DNA of 33,762 nt, from assembly GCA_002069765.1 (NCBI GenBank), contig MWBZ01000036.1, positions 1 to 33,762 of the forward strand. The letters run 5' to 3'. Shown here one piece after another: positions 1 to 9,069 of this stretch. The stretch's first letter is position 1. Each line of letters begins with the position of its first letter. The DNA is from a bacterium ADurb.Bin243. GTDB taxonomy: Bacteria; Muiribacteriota; UBA9980. The notes beneath the pieces were generated by a model. That model made no database searches and was not told where the DNA came from. It worked only from the letters and a program-made list of their open reading frames with translations. The translations under genes and the position numbers were made by a program.

Positions 1-2
1 GC

Positions 3-1160
3 GGGGCCGATTTTTCGGTTTCTTCTCTTTCCAGGCAGATGCTTCTAAAGCCCCAGCACATACAGCAGATAATGTCGAACCCGAACGCCGAAAGCCTCAG
101 GGAGGCCATTTCGAAGATGGCCGATATGAGCGCCGAAGCCGGCGAAATGCTCGCCGAAAAAAATACCGCTTTAAACGGGGCCGCCATAAATTCGATATTG
201 AACGAAATGAGTTCGCTGGTGGAATTCTGGAGCGATATAAAAAAATACGGCGACGGAAATATTTTATGGTGCTCTCTCCCGTGGCAGCCGCCGGGCCGTT
301 CTCAGCAGGGCGTCCACCTGAACGTCGAGCTTATATCTTCTCCGCTCGACGTGGCGTCTATTTTGAAGCAAAACCTTTTCGAGCAAAAAGAAAGCGTTAT
401 ACTTACTTCGGCGACGCTCGCCACCGAAAACAACTTTAAATATATAAAAAGCGAAATAGGCCTCGATGGAAGGCAAACGGCCGAAGTGATATTCGATTCG
501 CCTTACGATCTTCAAAAACAGGCGGCTTTTATAATAGCGCCTCTGGCGGCCACGCCCAAAGACCGTAATTTCAACGACGAAGCCTCGCGATGGATACAGG
601 ATATCATACACGAATCCAGGGGCCGCACGCTCGTTTTATTCACTTCGAAGTTTATGATGGAATATGTTTATTCGCAGATTTCAACGGGCCTTTCGCTCGA
701 CGGATATAAAATTTATATGCAGGGCCAGAAGCCGCGTATAGAGCTTCTCGATATTTTCAAAAAAGATACCGGTTCCTGCCTGTTCGCTCTGGACAGTTTT
801 TGGGAGGGAATAGACGTTAAGGGCGAGTCGCTCTCCACGCTTATTATTACAAGGCTTCCGTTTAAAGTGCCGTCGCATCCGCTGAACGAAGCTCGCGACA
901 ATTATCTGCTCAAAAATAACCGAAATCCTTTTTACGAGTCGTCCATTCCATGGACTATCCTGAAATTGAAGCAGGGCGTGGGCCGCCTTATACGCCATAA
1001 AACCGACCGGGGGGTTCTGGCCGTTTTAGACACCAGGCTGCGCGATACTTCATACGGCAGGAAAATAGCCGGGGCGCTTCCGCGATATCATTATTTAAAC
1101 GATATAAAGCAGATTAAAAATTTTCTGGCCGGCCGCGCCGACGCCTTCAGGTCGAATTGA
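3..1160 (+). CDS. dinG: DinG-type ATP-dependent DNA helicase, C-terminal part (5'-truncated by window edge)
   Basis: This is the C-terminal half of an XPD/DinG-like superfamily 2 helicase, which unwinds DNA 5' to 3' using ATP. The frame is open to the first bases of the window, so the ATG at 39 is probably internal and the Walker A, iron-sulfur and DEAH regions lie upstream. The visible motifs are all C-terminal helicase ones: ILTSATL, then LVLFTS (motif IV), SFWEGID (motif V, followed by the family-typical TRLPF and PSHPL) and QGVGRLIR (motif VI with both arginines), ending with VLAVLDTRL. These look intact, so I infer an active helicase. It ends 63 bases before a second, degenerate DinG paralogue on the same strand, with which it is probably co-transcribed. 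Whether it also carries an N-terminal exonuclease domain cannot be seen. Confidence 0.9.
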   Translation, partial: GADFSVSSLSRQMLLKPQHIQQIMSNPNAESLREAISKMADMSAEAGEMLAEKNTALNGAAINSILNEMSSLVEFWSDIKKYGDGNILWCSLPWQPPGRSQQGVHLNVELISSPLDVASILKQNLFEQKESVILTSATLATENNFKYIKSEIGLDGRQTAEVIFDSPYDLQKQAAFIIAPLAATPKDRNFNDEASRWIQDIIHESRGRTLVLFTSKFMMEYVYSQISTGLSLDGYKIYMQGQKPRIELLDIFKKDTGSCLFALDSFWEGIDVKGESLSTLIITRLPFKVPSHPLNEARDNYLLKNNRNPFYESSIPWTILKLKQGVGRLIRHKTDRGVLAVLDTRLRDTSYGRKIAGALPRYHYLNDIKQIKNFLAGRADAFRSN

Positions 1161-1223
1161 CGCAAGAGGGCCGTTTTTCCCGCCGCGGTGAAAAAAGCCT
1201 ATTATCGTATAGAAAGAGTAGTT

Positions 1224-4136
1224 ATGACAGCGTATTTAAAAGACAATTTTCTGACATTGAATTTCTGGTCCAAGTTTAAAAAACCCTTGGTTTTTCTTGA
1301 TTTTGAAACCACCGGCATCAATTTCGAATCCGACAGGATTATCGAAATCGGCGCATTTCGGGTAAAAAACAACCAGATAGGCGAGCAATACGCCGCTTTG
1401 ATAAATCCCGGAGTGGCGGTGCCTCAAAACATAACCGCGCTTACCGGAATCAGCTCCGAAATGCTTGCAGGCGCGCCTGCTATAGAGTCGCAGAAAGAAA
1501 AATTCGCCGAATTCGTCGGCGGAGCCGTTGTGATAGCCCATAACGCGAGTTTCGAAAAAACTTTTATCGCCCGCGACTTCGCTGAGGCGAAACCGGCCGA
1601 TTTTATCGACAGCTGCGAGATCGCCATGCTTATTATGCCGGCTTTAAAATATTTTAATCTCGAAAAGATACTCAACGTTTTTAATATTAAAGAAAGCGAA
1701 GACCACAGGGCGTTCATAGACGCCGTGGACACTTATTACGCCCTGAACCACCTGATCTCTTATTCTCTGGCGACACATAACGAAGAATATTATAAAATGA
1801 TACTCGCCAGCGCCGCAGGCTGTATGAGCCCTTCCACCGTTGAATTTTTTAAAATTTTATATTCGGCGTACAGGGAATTGAACAAGGGTTCAGGCGCCAG
1901 AAAGGCTTCAACCGCCGCCTGCCCGCGTCAGGAATTTCCCGCCGAAGGGCAGTCGTATTTCAAATTCGCTCCCGAACCGGGCCTCGGCGATTCGCTCGAT
2001 ATGCTTTTCGCTTCCCTTAACGAAAAAAACAGGTTGACCAACGACGATTATATAGTTCAGTCCGGCCTTGTTTCGACCACGCTGAAAACATTCGCCGAAT
2101 CGCGATGCGCCATGGTGGAAATCGCTCATAAGATGAACCGCATAGATTGCCTTTTGCATGCCGGGGCCATTCATGCCAGGCGCACCGGCGAAAGCGTTTT
2201 TATTATCGAGTCTCAGCAGGCTGCGATCGACACCATAGCTAAAAAGCATATTCCGATCGCTATGAAGGCTTTTAACGGCGAAATAAAGTTTCACGCGTTG
2301 AAAGAGCCCGAAAATTATATATGCAACCTGAATTTTGAGCTGCTCGAGGAAAACGCTTCGGACGGCGAGGAAAAATTTTTCCTTCTTTATATCAAATGTT
2401 ACCTGACAGCCTCTCCCGACGGCCATCTCGAAAACGTGGCGCCTTTTCTGACCAATAAATATCCAAGGCTCAAGCAGCATCTCGAATTTATAAAATCTTC
2501 GTCGGATTACTGCCTCAGAGAAAAATGCCCGAGGAATAAAAACTGCTACTTTAAAAACGCGCATTATCATTTTTTGAATTCGGACGTCATAATAACTTCC
2601 ATCGCGACTTATTTAAAATGGAAAGAAATACTTTCCGGGTTGAAAAAAGAAAAAACGCTCAACATTATAATGGACCAGGCGCATAAGATCGAAGACGCCA
2701 TGGTGGAGGCTTTCAGCGGAAGATTCAACGAGCGCGAGCTGTTCGGCGTTCTGGAAGAATTTAAAGATTATTACTCGGTTCTGGTTTCGGCCTGCGCGGC
2801 TTCCCGCGACAGCTCAGGCCGGGGCGGATCGGAAAGAAGCGCTCCAGCCGGGGAAACGGGCGCGAATCCGGCCGAAGGCGACGGCAATTTATGCGTTGAA
2901 AACGCATTGAAGACGGCGCTGCACTCTATCGGCGCGGCGCAGGATTTTTTCGGATGCCTGAAGGCCATAGTCGACCAGATGGCTTTCTGCCGCGACGGCG
3001 CGAAGCCGCCGGCGCCTTCGTCCATAGCTTTGAACAAGCTGGTCGAAGACTGCCAGATGCATGAAATATTTTTTGAAAAACTTATCAACCTTTCGATAAA
3101 TCTTAAGAACGCCCGCCGCACGCTTGAAAAGATCGTAAAGAATATGCTCTATTCTCAAAGCGAAGAGTTTTGCGGATGCAAAAAAAGCGAGGCGGTCTTT
3201 AAAACCCATAAATTTTTAAAATGCATTCAAAAATACGATAATTTTATAGTTCTGATAATTCAGTCGTCGGACCTGACTTTCGTTTCTTATTTAAAGCTGG
3301 ACGGCTTCAAGCAGGAATGGTACATACACGTGGAACCCGTGGACATTGGAAAAATTTTATCTAAAAACATCTTCGGCGACGCCAAAAGCTTTATTCTGGT
3401 TTCCTCGGCTCTTTCTGTCGGAACGAGCTATGAATTCATCAAATGGAACCTGGGCCTTCAAAAGTACAGAAAGCTCGAGCTCACCTCCTACTCGCAATAC
3501 TGCAACAACGTTAAGCTCGACCTTATGGTGCCGCGCGAAATGCCCGTCTTCGACTCGAAAAATACGGCGCCTTTCATATCGCGCTTAAGCGAAATGATAG
3601 TGAAAATCGCGGCAAAGAAGCCCCAGAAAACAATGGTTTTATTTAACTCGGTCGAGCGGATGACGAGCGTTTTTAAAATCGTGAACGAAACGCTTGCCGC
3701 CCGCGGAATAAAATGTTTTTATCAGAGGGGCGAAATGCTCAGCGATAAAGCCCGCGAATTTTTAAAAAGCGAAGCGGCATGCGTCATCCTCGGCTCGCAG
3801 GGGCTTATGGATTTTACCGACCTGTGCGACGAGTCGATAGACACTCTGATAATAGAAAAGCTTCCGTTTCCGTTCTTCGAAGACCCGCGCATCGCCATAA
3901 GAAAGAAAAAGGCCGCAACCGACGGCCTTCAGGAATTCGAAGAATATATGCTTCCTAAAACCATACTGAAAATTAAACAAACGATAGGGCGCATCGGGGA
4001 AAAAAACGGAAAAGGCCTTCTGGTTATAGCCGACTCCAAACTCATAAACGCGAAATATTTCGGCGAAGTCTTAAACGCGCTTCCGCTTTATAACACTTAC
4101 TATACTTTTGAAGAATACTGGAGGGATAATAATTAA
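1224..4136 (+). CDS. DnaQ-like exonuclease fused to a DinG-like helicase with decayed ATPase motifs
   Basis: The 970-residue protein joins an N-terminal DEDD 3'-5' exonuclease to a DinG-like helicase. The exonuclease (about 20-185) looks intact: DFETTG with D26 and E28, AHNASFE (Exo II), and HRAFIDAVDT (Exo III). The helicase part keeps the four DinG iron-sulfur cysteines (C367 in ENYIC, then C430, C435 and C441 with 4- and 5-residue spacing, as in E. coli DinG). The Walker A site, normally EAGTGTGKT, reads HAGAIHARR (about 312-320). DEAH reads DQAH (484-487), motif V reads GLMDFTD, and motif VI reads QTIGRIGE without the final arginine. I infer a nuclease or structural partner that cannot hydrolyse ATP. 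A low-complexity linker lies near 530-560. I chose ATG 1224 with AAAGAG in front; GTG 1188 has no ribosome site. Confidence 0.88.
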   Translation: MTAYLKDNFLTLNFWSKFKKPLVFLDFETTGINFESDRIIEIGAFRVKNNQIGEQYAALINPGVAVPQNITALTGISSEMLAGAPAIESQKEKFAEFVGGAVVIAHNASFEKTFIARDFAEAKPADFIDSCEIAMLIMPALKYFNLEKILNVFNIKESEDHRAFIDAVDTYYALNHLISYSLATHNEEYYKMILASAAGCMSPSTVEFFKILYSAYRELNKGSGARKASTAACPRQEFPAEGQSYFKFAPEPGLGDSLDMLFASLNEKNRLTNDDYIVQSGLVSTTLKTFAESRCAMVEIAHKMNRIDCLLHAGAIHARRTGESVFIIESQQAAIDTIAKKHIPIAMKAFNGEIKFHALKEPENYICNLNFELLEENASDGEEKFFLLYIKCYLTASPDGHLENVAPFLTNKYPRLKQHLEFIKSSSDYCLREKCPRNKNCYFKNAHYHFLNSDVIITSIATYLKWKEILSGLKKEKTLNIIMDQAHKIEDAMVEAFSGRFNERELFGVLEEFKDYYSVLVSACAASRDSSGRGGSERSAPAGETGANPAEGDGNLCVENALKTALHSIGAAQDFFGCLKAIVDQMAFCRDGAKPPAPSSIALNKLVEDCQMHEIFFEKLINLSINLKNARRTLEKIVKNMLYSQSEEFCGCKKSEAVFKTHKFLKCIQKYDNFIVLIIQSSDLTFVSYLKLDGFKQEWYIHVEPVDIGKILSKNIFGDAKSFILVSSALSVGTSYEFIKWNLGLQKYRKLELTSYSQYCNNVKLDLMVPREMPVFDSKNTAPFISRLSEMIVKIAAKKPQKTMVLFNSVERMTSVFKIVNETLAARGIKCFYQRGEMLSDKAREFLKSEAACVILGSQGLMDFTDLCDESIDTLIIEKLPFPFFEDPRIAIRKKKAATDGLQEFEEYMLPKTILKIKQTIGRIGEKNGKGLLVIADSKLINAKYFGEVLNALPLYNTYYTFEEYWRDNN

Positions 4137-5964
4137 TAAATTCGAATATATCCTGCAAAACGTATCCAAACCGCAGCAGTACATCGGCTGCGAGTACGGC
4201 CTGAAGCGAATGGAAACGGACGCGCCGGAAAATAAAAACGCCGTTAAAGTGCTGCTTTCGTTTCCCGATACTTACGAGATCGGTATGTCTAACTTCGCGG
4301 TAAAAATATTGTTTGAAATAATGGAATCTATCGACGGCGTAATATGCGACAGGGCTTTTTTGCCCGAAGACGACTGCGCCGCCCTGATGAAAAAAATCGA
4401 TTATCCCCTGCACTCGCTGAACTACCGCATTCCGGCGGCGGAATTCGACGCCATAGGCGTCACTCTCGAATACGAGCTCAATTATTCGAACGTGCTTCAT
4501 TTGCTGGATCTGGCCGGAATCGCGCTTGAATCGAAGGACAGAAAGGAAACCGACCCCGTCGTGATCGCCGGAGGTTCCGCGTGCGTGAACCCGGAGCCCA
4601 TGGCCGACTTTATAGACGTATTTTTTATCGGAGACGGCGAAGAGGCCGCTGCAGAAATATGCGCCGTTTTGAAAGAAAGTAAAAAGTCCGGGCTTAGCCG
4701 CGGCGAAAGAATAAAGGCGCTTTCAAGGCTCCGGGGCGCTTACGTTCCGGCTTATTACGAGCCGGTTTATGGCGAACCGGGCGTCCAGGCCGGAATTAAA
4801 AAAATTCAGGACGGAGCGCCGGAGCGCATAAAAGTCAGGACTATAAAGGACCTGGATTCGGCTTTTCATCCGGTTAAATTGATAGTGCCTAATTTCGAAA
4901 CGGTTTTTAACCGCGGAGTGGTAGAAATCGCCCGCGGCTGCAAGAACGCGTGCCGCTTCTGCCAGGCGGGGTTCATCTACAGGCCTTACCGCGAAAGAAG
5001 CGTAGAAAACATAAAAAGCATAATAAAAAAAATATTTTTGAACACCGGCTATACCGAGTTTACTCTGTCTTCGCTTTCGGCGACCGATCACGGCGGGCTC
5101 AAAGAGATAATAAACTACACTCTGGGCCTGAACGAAGCAGGAGAAGAATTCCGCGGCGCGCTGTTTTCGGTTTCGCTTCCTTCGCAGAGGATTTCGACGT
5201 TTTCGGTCGAACTGGCGGGGCAGCTTTCCAAAAATAAAAAATCGGGCCTGACTTTCGCTCCGGAAGCCGGGTCGCAGAGGATGCGCGACGTGATAAATAA
5301 GAACGTATCGGAGCAGGATCTTTATACAACGGCTGAAGCGGCCGTCGCTTCCGGATACAGGCTTATAAAGCTTTACTTTATGATAGGCCTTCCGTTCGAA
5401 ACGGACGAAGACCTTCTCGAAATGGCAAGGATCATAAGCCGGGTCGCGGCTATAGCGCGCGAGAAAAAAACTCGCGGCTTTTCGATGAACGTAACTTTTT
5501 CCACCTTCGTGCCGAAGCCTCACACTCCTTTTCAATGGGCGCGGCAGGCTTCGCGCGAAGAGGTGGTCAGAAAGCAGGAGCTGATAAGGGAACAGCTGAA
5601 AAAATACCGCGAGATTTGCCTTAAATTCACCAGATACAGCGTCACTGAATTAGAATCCGCGTTCGCGCGCGGTTCGCGGAAACTTTGCGGAGCGCTTCTC
5701 GACGCTTATAAAGACGGATGCCGTTTTGACGCATGGGACGACAGATTGAAACTCGAAAACTGGCGGAGCGCCTTCGAAAAAAACGGCATGAAACTGGCCG
5801 ATTACGCCACGCGGGAAATCAAACCGGGCGATTATCTTCCCTGGTCGTTAGTCGATACGGGAATCGATGCGGGCTTTCTTGAAGAGGAATTCGAAAGCGC
5901 CGAAAAAGAAAGGGCGACGCCTGCATGCGATCCCGGAAGATGCAAACGCTGCGGAATATGCTAG
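4108..5964 (+). CDS. B12-binding-like radical SAM protein (TIGR03960 type)
   Basis: This radical SAM protein has an N-terminal cobalamin-binding-like domain (about 45-190, with SFPDTYEIGMSNFAV and VIAGGSACVNPEP). A radical SAM core follows, with CKNACRFC (C278, C282, C285) binding a 4Fe-4S cluster. The C-terminus has a cysteine cluster (CDPGRCKRCGIC). The order and the length of about 610 residues fit the TIGR03960 family, which usually sits beside or is fused to DUF2344, as here; its substrate is not established. Start: TTG 4108 is the nearest conventional codon and overlaps the upstream gene by 29 bases, but no ribosome site precedes it. A strong GGAGGG at 4120-4125 instead points to ATA 4126, ATA 4129 or ATT 4132. 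Starting at ATT would give the usual short leader before VSKPQQYIG. Family call is firm, start is not. Confidence 0.9.
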   Translation: MKNTGGIIINKFEYILQNVSKPQQYIGCEYGLKRMETDAPENKNAVKVLLSFPDTYEIGMSNFAVKILFEIMESIDGVICDRAFLPEDDCAALMKKIDYPLHSLNYRIPAAEFDAIGVTLEYELNYSNVLHLLDLAGIALESKDRKETDPVVIAGGSACVNPEPMADFIDVFFIGDGEEAAAEICAVLKESKKSGLSRGERIKALSRLRGAYVPAYYEPVYGEPGVQAGIKKIQDGAPERIKVRTIKDLDSAFHPVKLIVPNFETVFNRGVVEIARGCKNACRFCQAGFIYRPYRERSVENIKSIIKKIFLNTGYTEFTLSSLSATDHGGLKEIINYTLGLNEAGEEFRGALFSVSLPSQRISTFSVELAGQLSKNKKSGLTFAPEAGSQRMRDVINKNVSEQDLYTTAEAAVASGYRLIKLYFMIGLPFETDEDLLEMARIISRVAAIAREKKTRGFSMNVTFSTFVPKPHTPFQWARQASREEVVRKQELIREQLKKYREICLKFTRYSVTELESAFARGSRKLCGALLDAYKDGCRFDAWDDRLKLENWRSAFEKNGMKLADYATREIKPGDYLPWSLVDTGIDAGFLEEEFESAEKERATPACDPGRCKRCGIC

Positions 5965-6045
5965 CGGCCGGAACGAAAAAGTCTAGCGCAAGAAGGTTTT
6001 TGATGAATTTTCTTAAGACGAACGCGAAAGGAATTATATAAGAAT

Positions 6046-6729
6046 ATGCAAACGCAGAAGAATGAATTTATTTTGCAGGCCTGGTATGAAAAGAACGGCT
6101 TAATAAAATATACGGCGCACAGGGACGTTATAAACGTTTTTTACATCTCGCTCATAAGGGCGAAGCTTCCGCTTTGCTATACCGAGGGCTTCAACAGAAT
6201 ACCGCGGCTTTCATTTTCGCCGGCTCTGTCTCTCGGGATTTCGTCTAAATGCGAATTCGTGAATATTTATTTAAATAAACGCGTCGAAGCGGATGGCGAA
6301 CTGTTAAAAAGATTCAACGACGCTTTTCCGCCGGGCATAATCTTTAACCGGCTCGAATACGTGGAAACGGATATCAATAAAACGGTCGAAAAGATAAAAG
6401 CTTTTGAATACCGCTGCGAAATAGAAGCGGATTGCTCCCTCATGGAGGAAATCGGCGAAGAGATAAAACAGAAAATAGCGGCGATCGGTTCCGCCGAAAA
6501 AGTCATGGTTAATTATAACGACCGAGTGAGGGATATCAGGCCTTATATAGACGGATGCGAATTTTTTTCGGCTTCCGGCCGGGCGGGCTTTACGGTGAAA
6601 ACCCTTTTGATCGCGGGAAGCTCTATCAAGCCGCAGCTGGTTATGAATTATATTATGGAAAAATATAAAGAAAAGGCGATGTATTGCGTAAGCATTCAAA
6701 AGGAAAAAATTATTTATAAAAGCCAATAA
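6046..6729 (+). CDS. DUF2344 / TIGR03936 family protein, partner of the radical SAM protein
   Basis: This 227-residue soluble protein matches the DUF2344 family: it opens with GLIKYTAHRDVINVF and continues with YTEGFNRIPRLSFSPALSLG, which correspond to the conserved HLD and GFNP-like blocks. In many bacteria this domain is fused to the C-terminus of the TIGR03960 radical SAM protein or encoded directly after it. Here it is a separate gene 81 bases downstream. Its molecular role is unknown; genomic pairing suggests it works with the radical SAM enzyme. ATG 6046 is the first start; a possible AAAGGA at 6027-6032 lies rather far upstream. The following response regulator begins only 5 bases after the stop, so translation is probably coupled. 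Confidence 0.85.
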   Translation: MQTQKNEFILQAWYEKNGLIKYTAHRDVINVFYISLIRAKLPLCYTEGFNRIPRLSFSPALSLGISSKCEFVNIYLNKRVEADGELLKRFNDAFPPGIIFNRLEYVETDINKTVEKIKAFEYRCEIEADCSLMEEIGEEIKQKIAAIGSAEKVMVNYNDRVRDIRPYIDGCEFFSASGRAGFTVKTLLIAGSSIKPQLVMNYIMEKYKEKAMYCVSIQKEKIIYKSQ

Positions 6730-6734
6730 GTTTT

Positions 6735-8969
6735 ATGTTAAAAGAAAAGATATCCGAGCTGAAAATCTTAATAGTCGAAGACAACGCGCTGGAAAGGAAA
6801 ACGATTTCGGCGTTTCTTAAGATGTCCGGCTATTTTAATTTTGAAGAGGCTTCGAATAAGCGGGAGGCGCTCGAAAAAATTTATCTTTATAAGCCGGATG
6901 TAGTGCTCATGGATATTTCGCTCGACGAAGCCCAGGCCGGACTCGAAGTGGCGGAGCTTATTCATAACGACGAGAATATAGATACCGCGCTGATTTATAT
7001 TACCGCCCACTCGCGCCAGGAAGTATTCGACCGGGCAAAGATCACCAATCCTTATGGTTATATTATAAAACCTTTTACCAGAGAGTCGCTCGCTATTTCC
7101 GTCGAGATGGCTTTCAACCGCAAAATGCTAGAGTTCCGTTTAAAAGAAAGCGCGCAAATTTTCAAAACCTCCGTAGAAACGATGCTCGATTGCTTCGGGA
7201 TTTACAGCGCGGTCAGGGATGCGAACGGCGCGATCGTCGATTTTACTATCGAATACGTCAACGCTTCCGCCTGCGCGGGAAATAAAATGAGCCGCGAAGA
7301 GCAGGTGGGGAAAAAACTTTGCGAGATATTGCCGTCGCATCGTATTAACGGCCTTTTTGAAGAATACTGCAGAGTGGTCGATGAAAAAAAGCCTTTAATA
7401 AAAAATGATTTCGTGGTTACCGATGAAAAAAAGCCTTATGCTCAAAGGATTTTCGATATAAGGGCGGTCAATTTAAAGGATGGTTTCGCGGCGGCCTGGC
7501 GCGATGTCGGAGAAAGGAAAAAAGCCGAAGAGGCGCTTATAAGAAGCGAAGAAAAGTACCGCGACATAGTCGAAAATTTGAGCGAAGGATTCTGGTTCGT
7601 AGACAACAATTTAAAAACTATTTTCGTCAACAAAAAAATGAACGAAATACTCGGCTACGGAGTGGATGAGCTTTGCGGCCGGCGTATAGCCGATCATATT
7701 TATGAAGAACAGCTTGAGATTTTTCATAAAAATGTCGAAAGCCTTAAGGCGGGTGTAAAAAACCAGTTCTCGCTTTTGCTTAACCATAAGAAAGGTCATC
7801 AGGTTTATGTAAAAGCGACTCTAAGCGAATTTACCGATAATTTTGGCCGGGTGAAGGGGATTTTCGCCTTTTTTAACCATAATACTTCGGTGGTGAATAT
7901 CGCCGAAGAAATGGAATCGCGGGATGAATATTCCGAGTTTATATCTTCAAGAAAGCTGCTTGTCGGCAACAGCAAATTCGTCAATGATTTATATACGATA
8001 TTACCGTCTATAGCCGAAAGCGATTGCAACGTCCTTATAGAAGGCCCGTCGGGGGCAGGAAAGAGTTTGATAGGAAGGACTATCCATCAGGCTTCCGAAC
8101 GCAAGGACGCCCCGTTTGTAGTCGTAAATTGCGGCGCGCTTCCGGACGCGCTTATTGAATCCGAGCTGTTCGGCTATGTTAAAGGCGCGTTTACCGACGC
8201 CAAAAAAGACAAGCCGGGCAAATTTTCTATAGCTTCCGGGGGGACTATATTGCTTGACGAAATAGGCGAGCTGCCGCTTCATCTTCAGGTGAAAACGCTT
8301 CACGTTATAGAGGATAAAATGTTCGAGCCGCTCGGATCGAATGTTTCGCAAAAGGTAGACGTGAGAATAATCGCCGCCACCAACAAAAACCTTCTCCAAT
8401 TGATCGAACAGAAGAAATTCAGGGAAGACCTTTATTACAGGCTTAAAATCGTAAATATTAAAGTGCCCGCTCTCAAGGACCGCAAAGAGGATATTTTGCT
8501 TTTAGCCAAGCATTTTATAAAAAAGTTAAATCAGAAGTATGGCAAAAATATAAACTGTATATCCGATACTCTTATAAAGTTTCTTTTGTCATATAATTTT
8601 CCGGGCAATGTAAGAGAGTTATATAATATTTTTGAGCACGCTTTCGTTTTTTCTAACAGCTCGATAATCGATATAGAGCAGCTGTCCGAAGATTATCTGG
8701 AGATTTATAAAAAAAATGTAACTCCGAATCGTGATGGTATGGTTACAAATTTGCCGGGGAAGGGTTTTGCGGGTGAATTGCCCGATAGAACTATTAACGG
8801 CATCGGCCCGTTAATTGATAAAGCTCGGGATAACAAAGAATATTCCGAACTTTTAAAGGCTCTTGAATTATTTAATAATAATAGGAATAAAACCGCTGAT
8901 TATTTAAAGATAAGCCGTATGGCGTTATGGCGCCGTATGAAAAAATACGGCCTTCTGGAGATGTTATAA
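6735..8969 (+). CDS. Sigma-54-dependent response regulator: receiver-PAS-PAS-AAA+-Fis-type HTH
   Basis: The protein is a 744-residue sigma-54 activator. A receiver domain (1-125) has D60 as phospho-acceptor, T90 and K112. Two PAS domains follow (about 143-260 and 270-385). The AAA+ domain has Walker A GPSGAGKS (437-444), Walker B TILLDE (504-509) and arginine-finger region FREDLYYRL. The C-terminus (about 705-744) is a Fis-type helix-turn-helix ending NRNKTADYLKISRMALWRRM. The sigma-54 contact loop reads GAFTDA (484-489) rather than GAFTGA, with the key threonine kept. It should respond to phosphorylation and possibly a PAS ligand, and remodel closed sigma-54 polymerase complexes. No partner kinase is adjacent. 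It probably shares the dinG-radical SAM transcript. Clustered TGTAAC sites begin in its last 250 bases, and a sigma-54 promoter lies 330 bases beyond the stop, the obvious candidate target. Confidence 0.95.
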   Translation: MLKEKISELKILIVEDNALERKTISAFLKMSGYFNFEEASNKREALEKIYLYKPDVVLMDISLDEAQAGLEVAELIHNDENIDTALIYITAHSRQEVFDRAKITNPYGYIIKPFTRESLAISVEMAFNRKMLEFRLKESAQIFKTSVETMLDCFGIYSAVRDANGAIVDFTIEYVNASACAGNKMSREEQVGKKLCEILPSHRINGLFEEYCRVVDEKKPLIKNDFVVTDEKKPYAQRIFDIRAVNLKDGFAAAWRDVGERKKAEEALIRSEEKYRDIVENLSEGFWFVDNNLKTIFVNKKMNEILGYGVDELCGRRIADHIYEEQLEIFHKNVESLKAGVKNQFSLLLNHKKGHQVYVKATLSEFTDNFGRVKGIFAFFNHNTSVVNIAEEMESRDEYSEFISSRKLLVGNSKFVNDLYTILPSIAESDCNVLIEGPSGAGKSLIGRTIHQASERKDAPFVVVNCGALPDALIESELFGYVKGAFTDAKKDKPGKFSIASGGTILLDEIGELPLHLQVKTLHVIEDKMFEPLGSNVSQKVDVRIIAATNKNLLQLIEQKKFREDLYYRLKIVNIKVPALKDRKEDILLLAKHFIKKLNQKYGKNINCISDTLIKFLLSYNFPGNVRELYNIFEHAFVFSNSSIIDIEQLSEDYLEIYKKNVTPNRDGMVTNLPGKGFAGELPDRTINGIGPLIDKARDNKEYSELLKALELFNNNRNKTADYLKISRMALWRRMKKYGLLEML
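8718..8747. promoter_or_regulatory. Outlying TGTAAC / GTTACA half-sites inside the activator gene
   Basis: TGTAAC lies at 8718-8723 and GTTACA, within GGTTACAAAT, at 8742-8747, inside the 3' part of the sigma-54 activator gene. They match the half-sites concentrated after its stop codon. They fall in coding sequence between the AAA+ domain and the HTH, so they may be chance or distal sites of the same operator array. Confidence 0.3.
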
Positions 8970-8974
8970 CAAAA

Positions 8975-8996
8975 TGTAACGGCGGAAAAATGTAAC
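8975..8996. promoter_or_regulatory. Tandem TGTAAC half-sites directly after the activator gene
   Basis: Two direct copies of AAAATGTAACG lie at 8971-8981 and 8987-8997, with TGTAAC at 8975-8980 and 8991-8996, 16 bases apart start to start. They share the hexamer of the palindrome at 9076-9089 and probably belong to the same protein-binding array. The likely binder is the activator encoded immediately upstream, which is inference from position. Confidence 0.45.
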
Positions 8997-9069
8997 GATT
9001 TTTGTTCGGGCTCTTTGATTTTGTTGAAAAATGCGTTTTATGCAAATGAAAGCGTGTTTTGGGAAAATG

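Noticed and set aside
1908-2570. A 220-codon minus-strand frame inside the exonuclease-DinG gene.
   Set aside because: It is an antisense shadow; the plus frame carries conserved motifs on both sides and the iron-sulfur cysteines.
4723-5535. A 270-codon reading frame on the minus strand inside the radical SAM gene.
   Set aside because: It is the antisense shadow of a well-supported gene, rich in Arg/Phe/Tyr with no domain or ribosome site.
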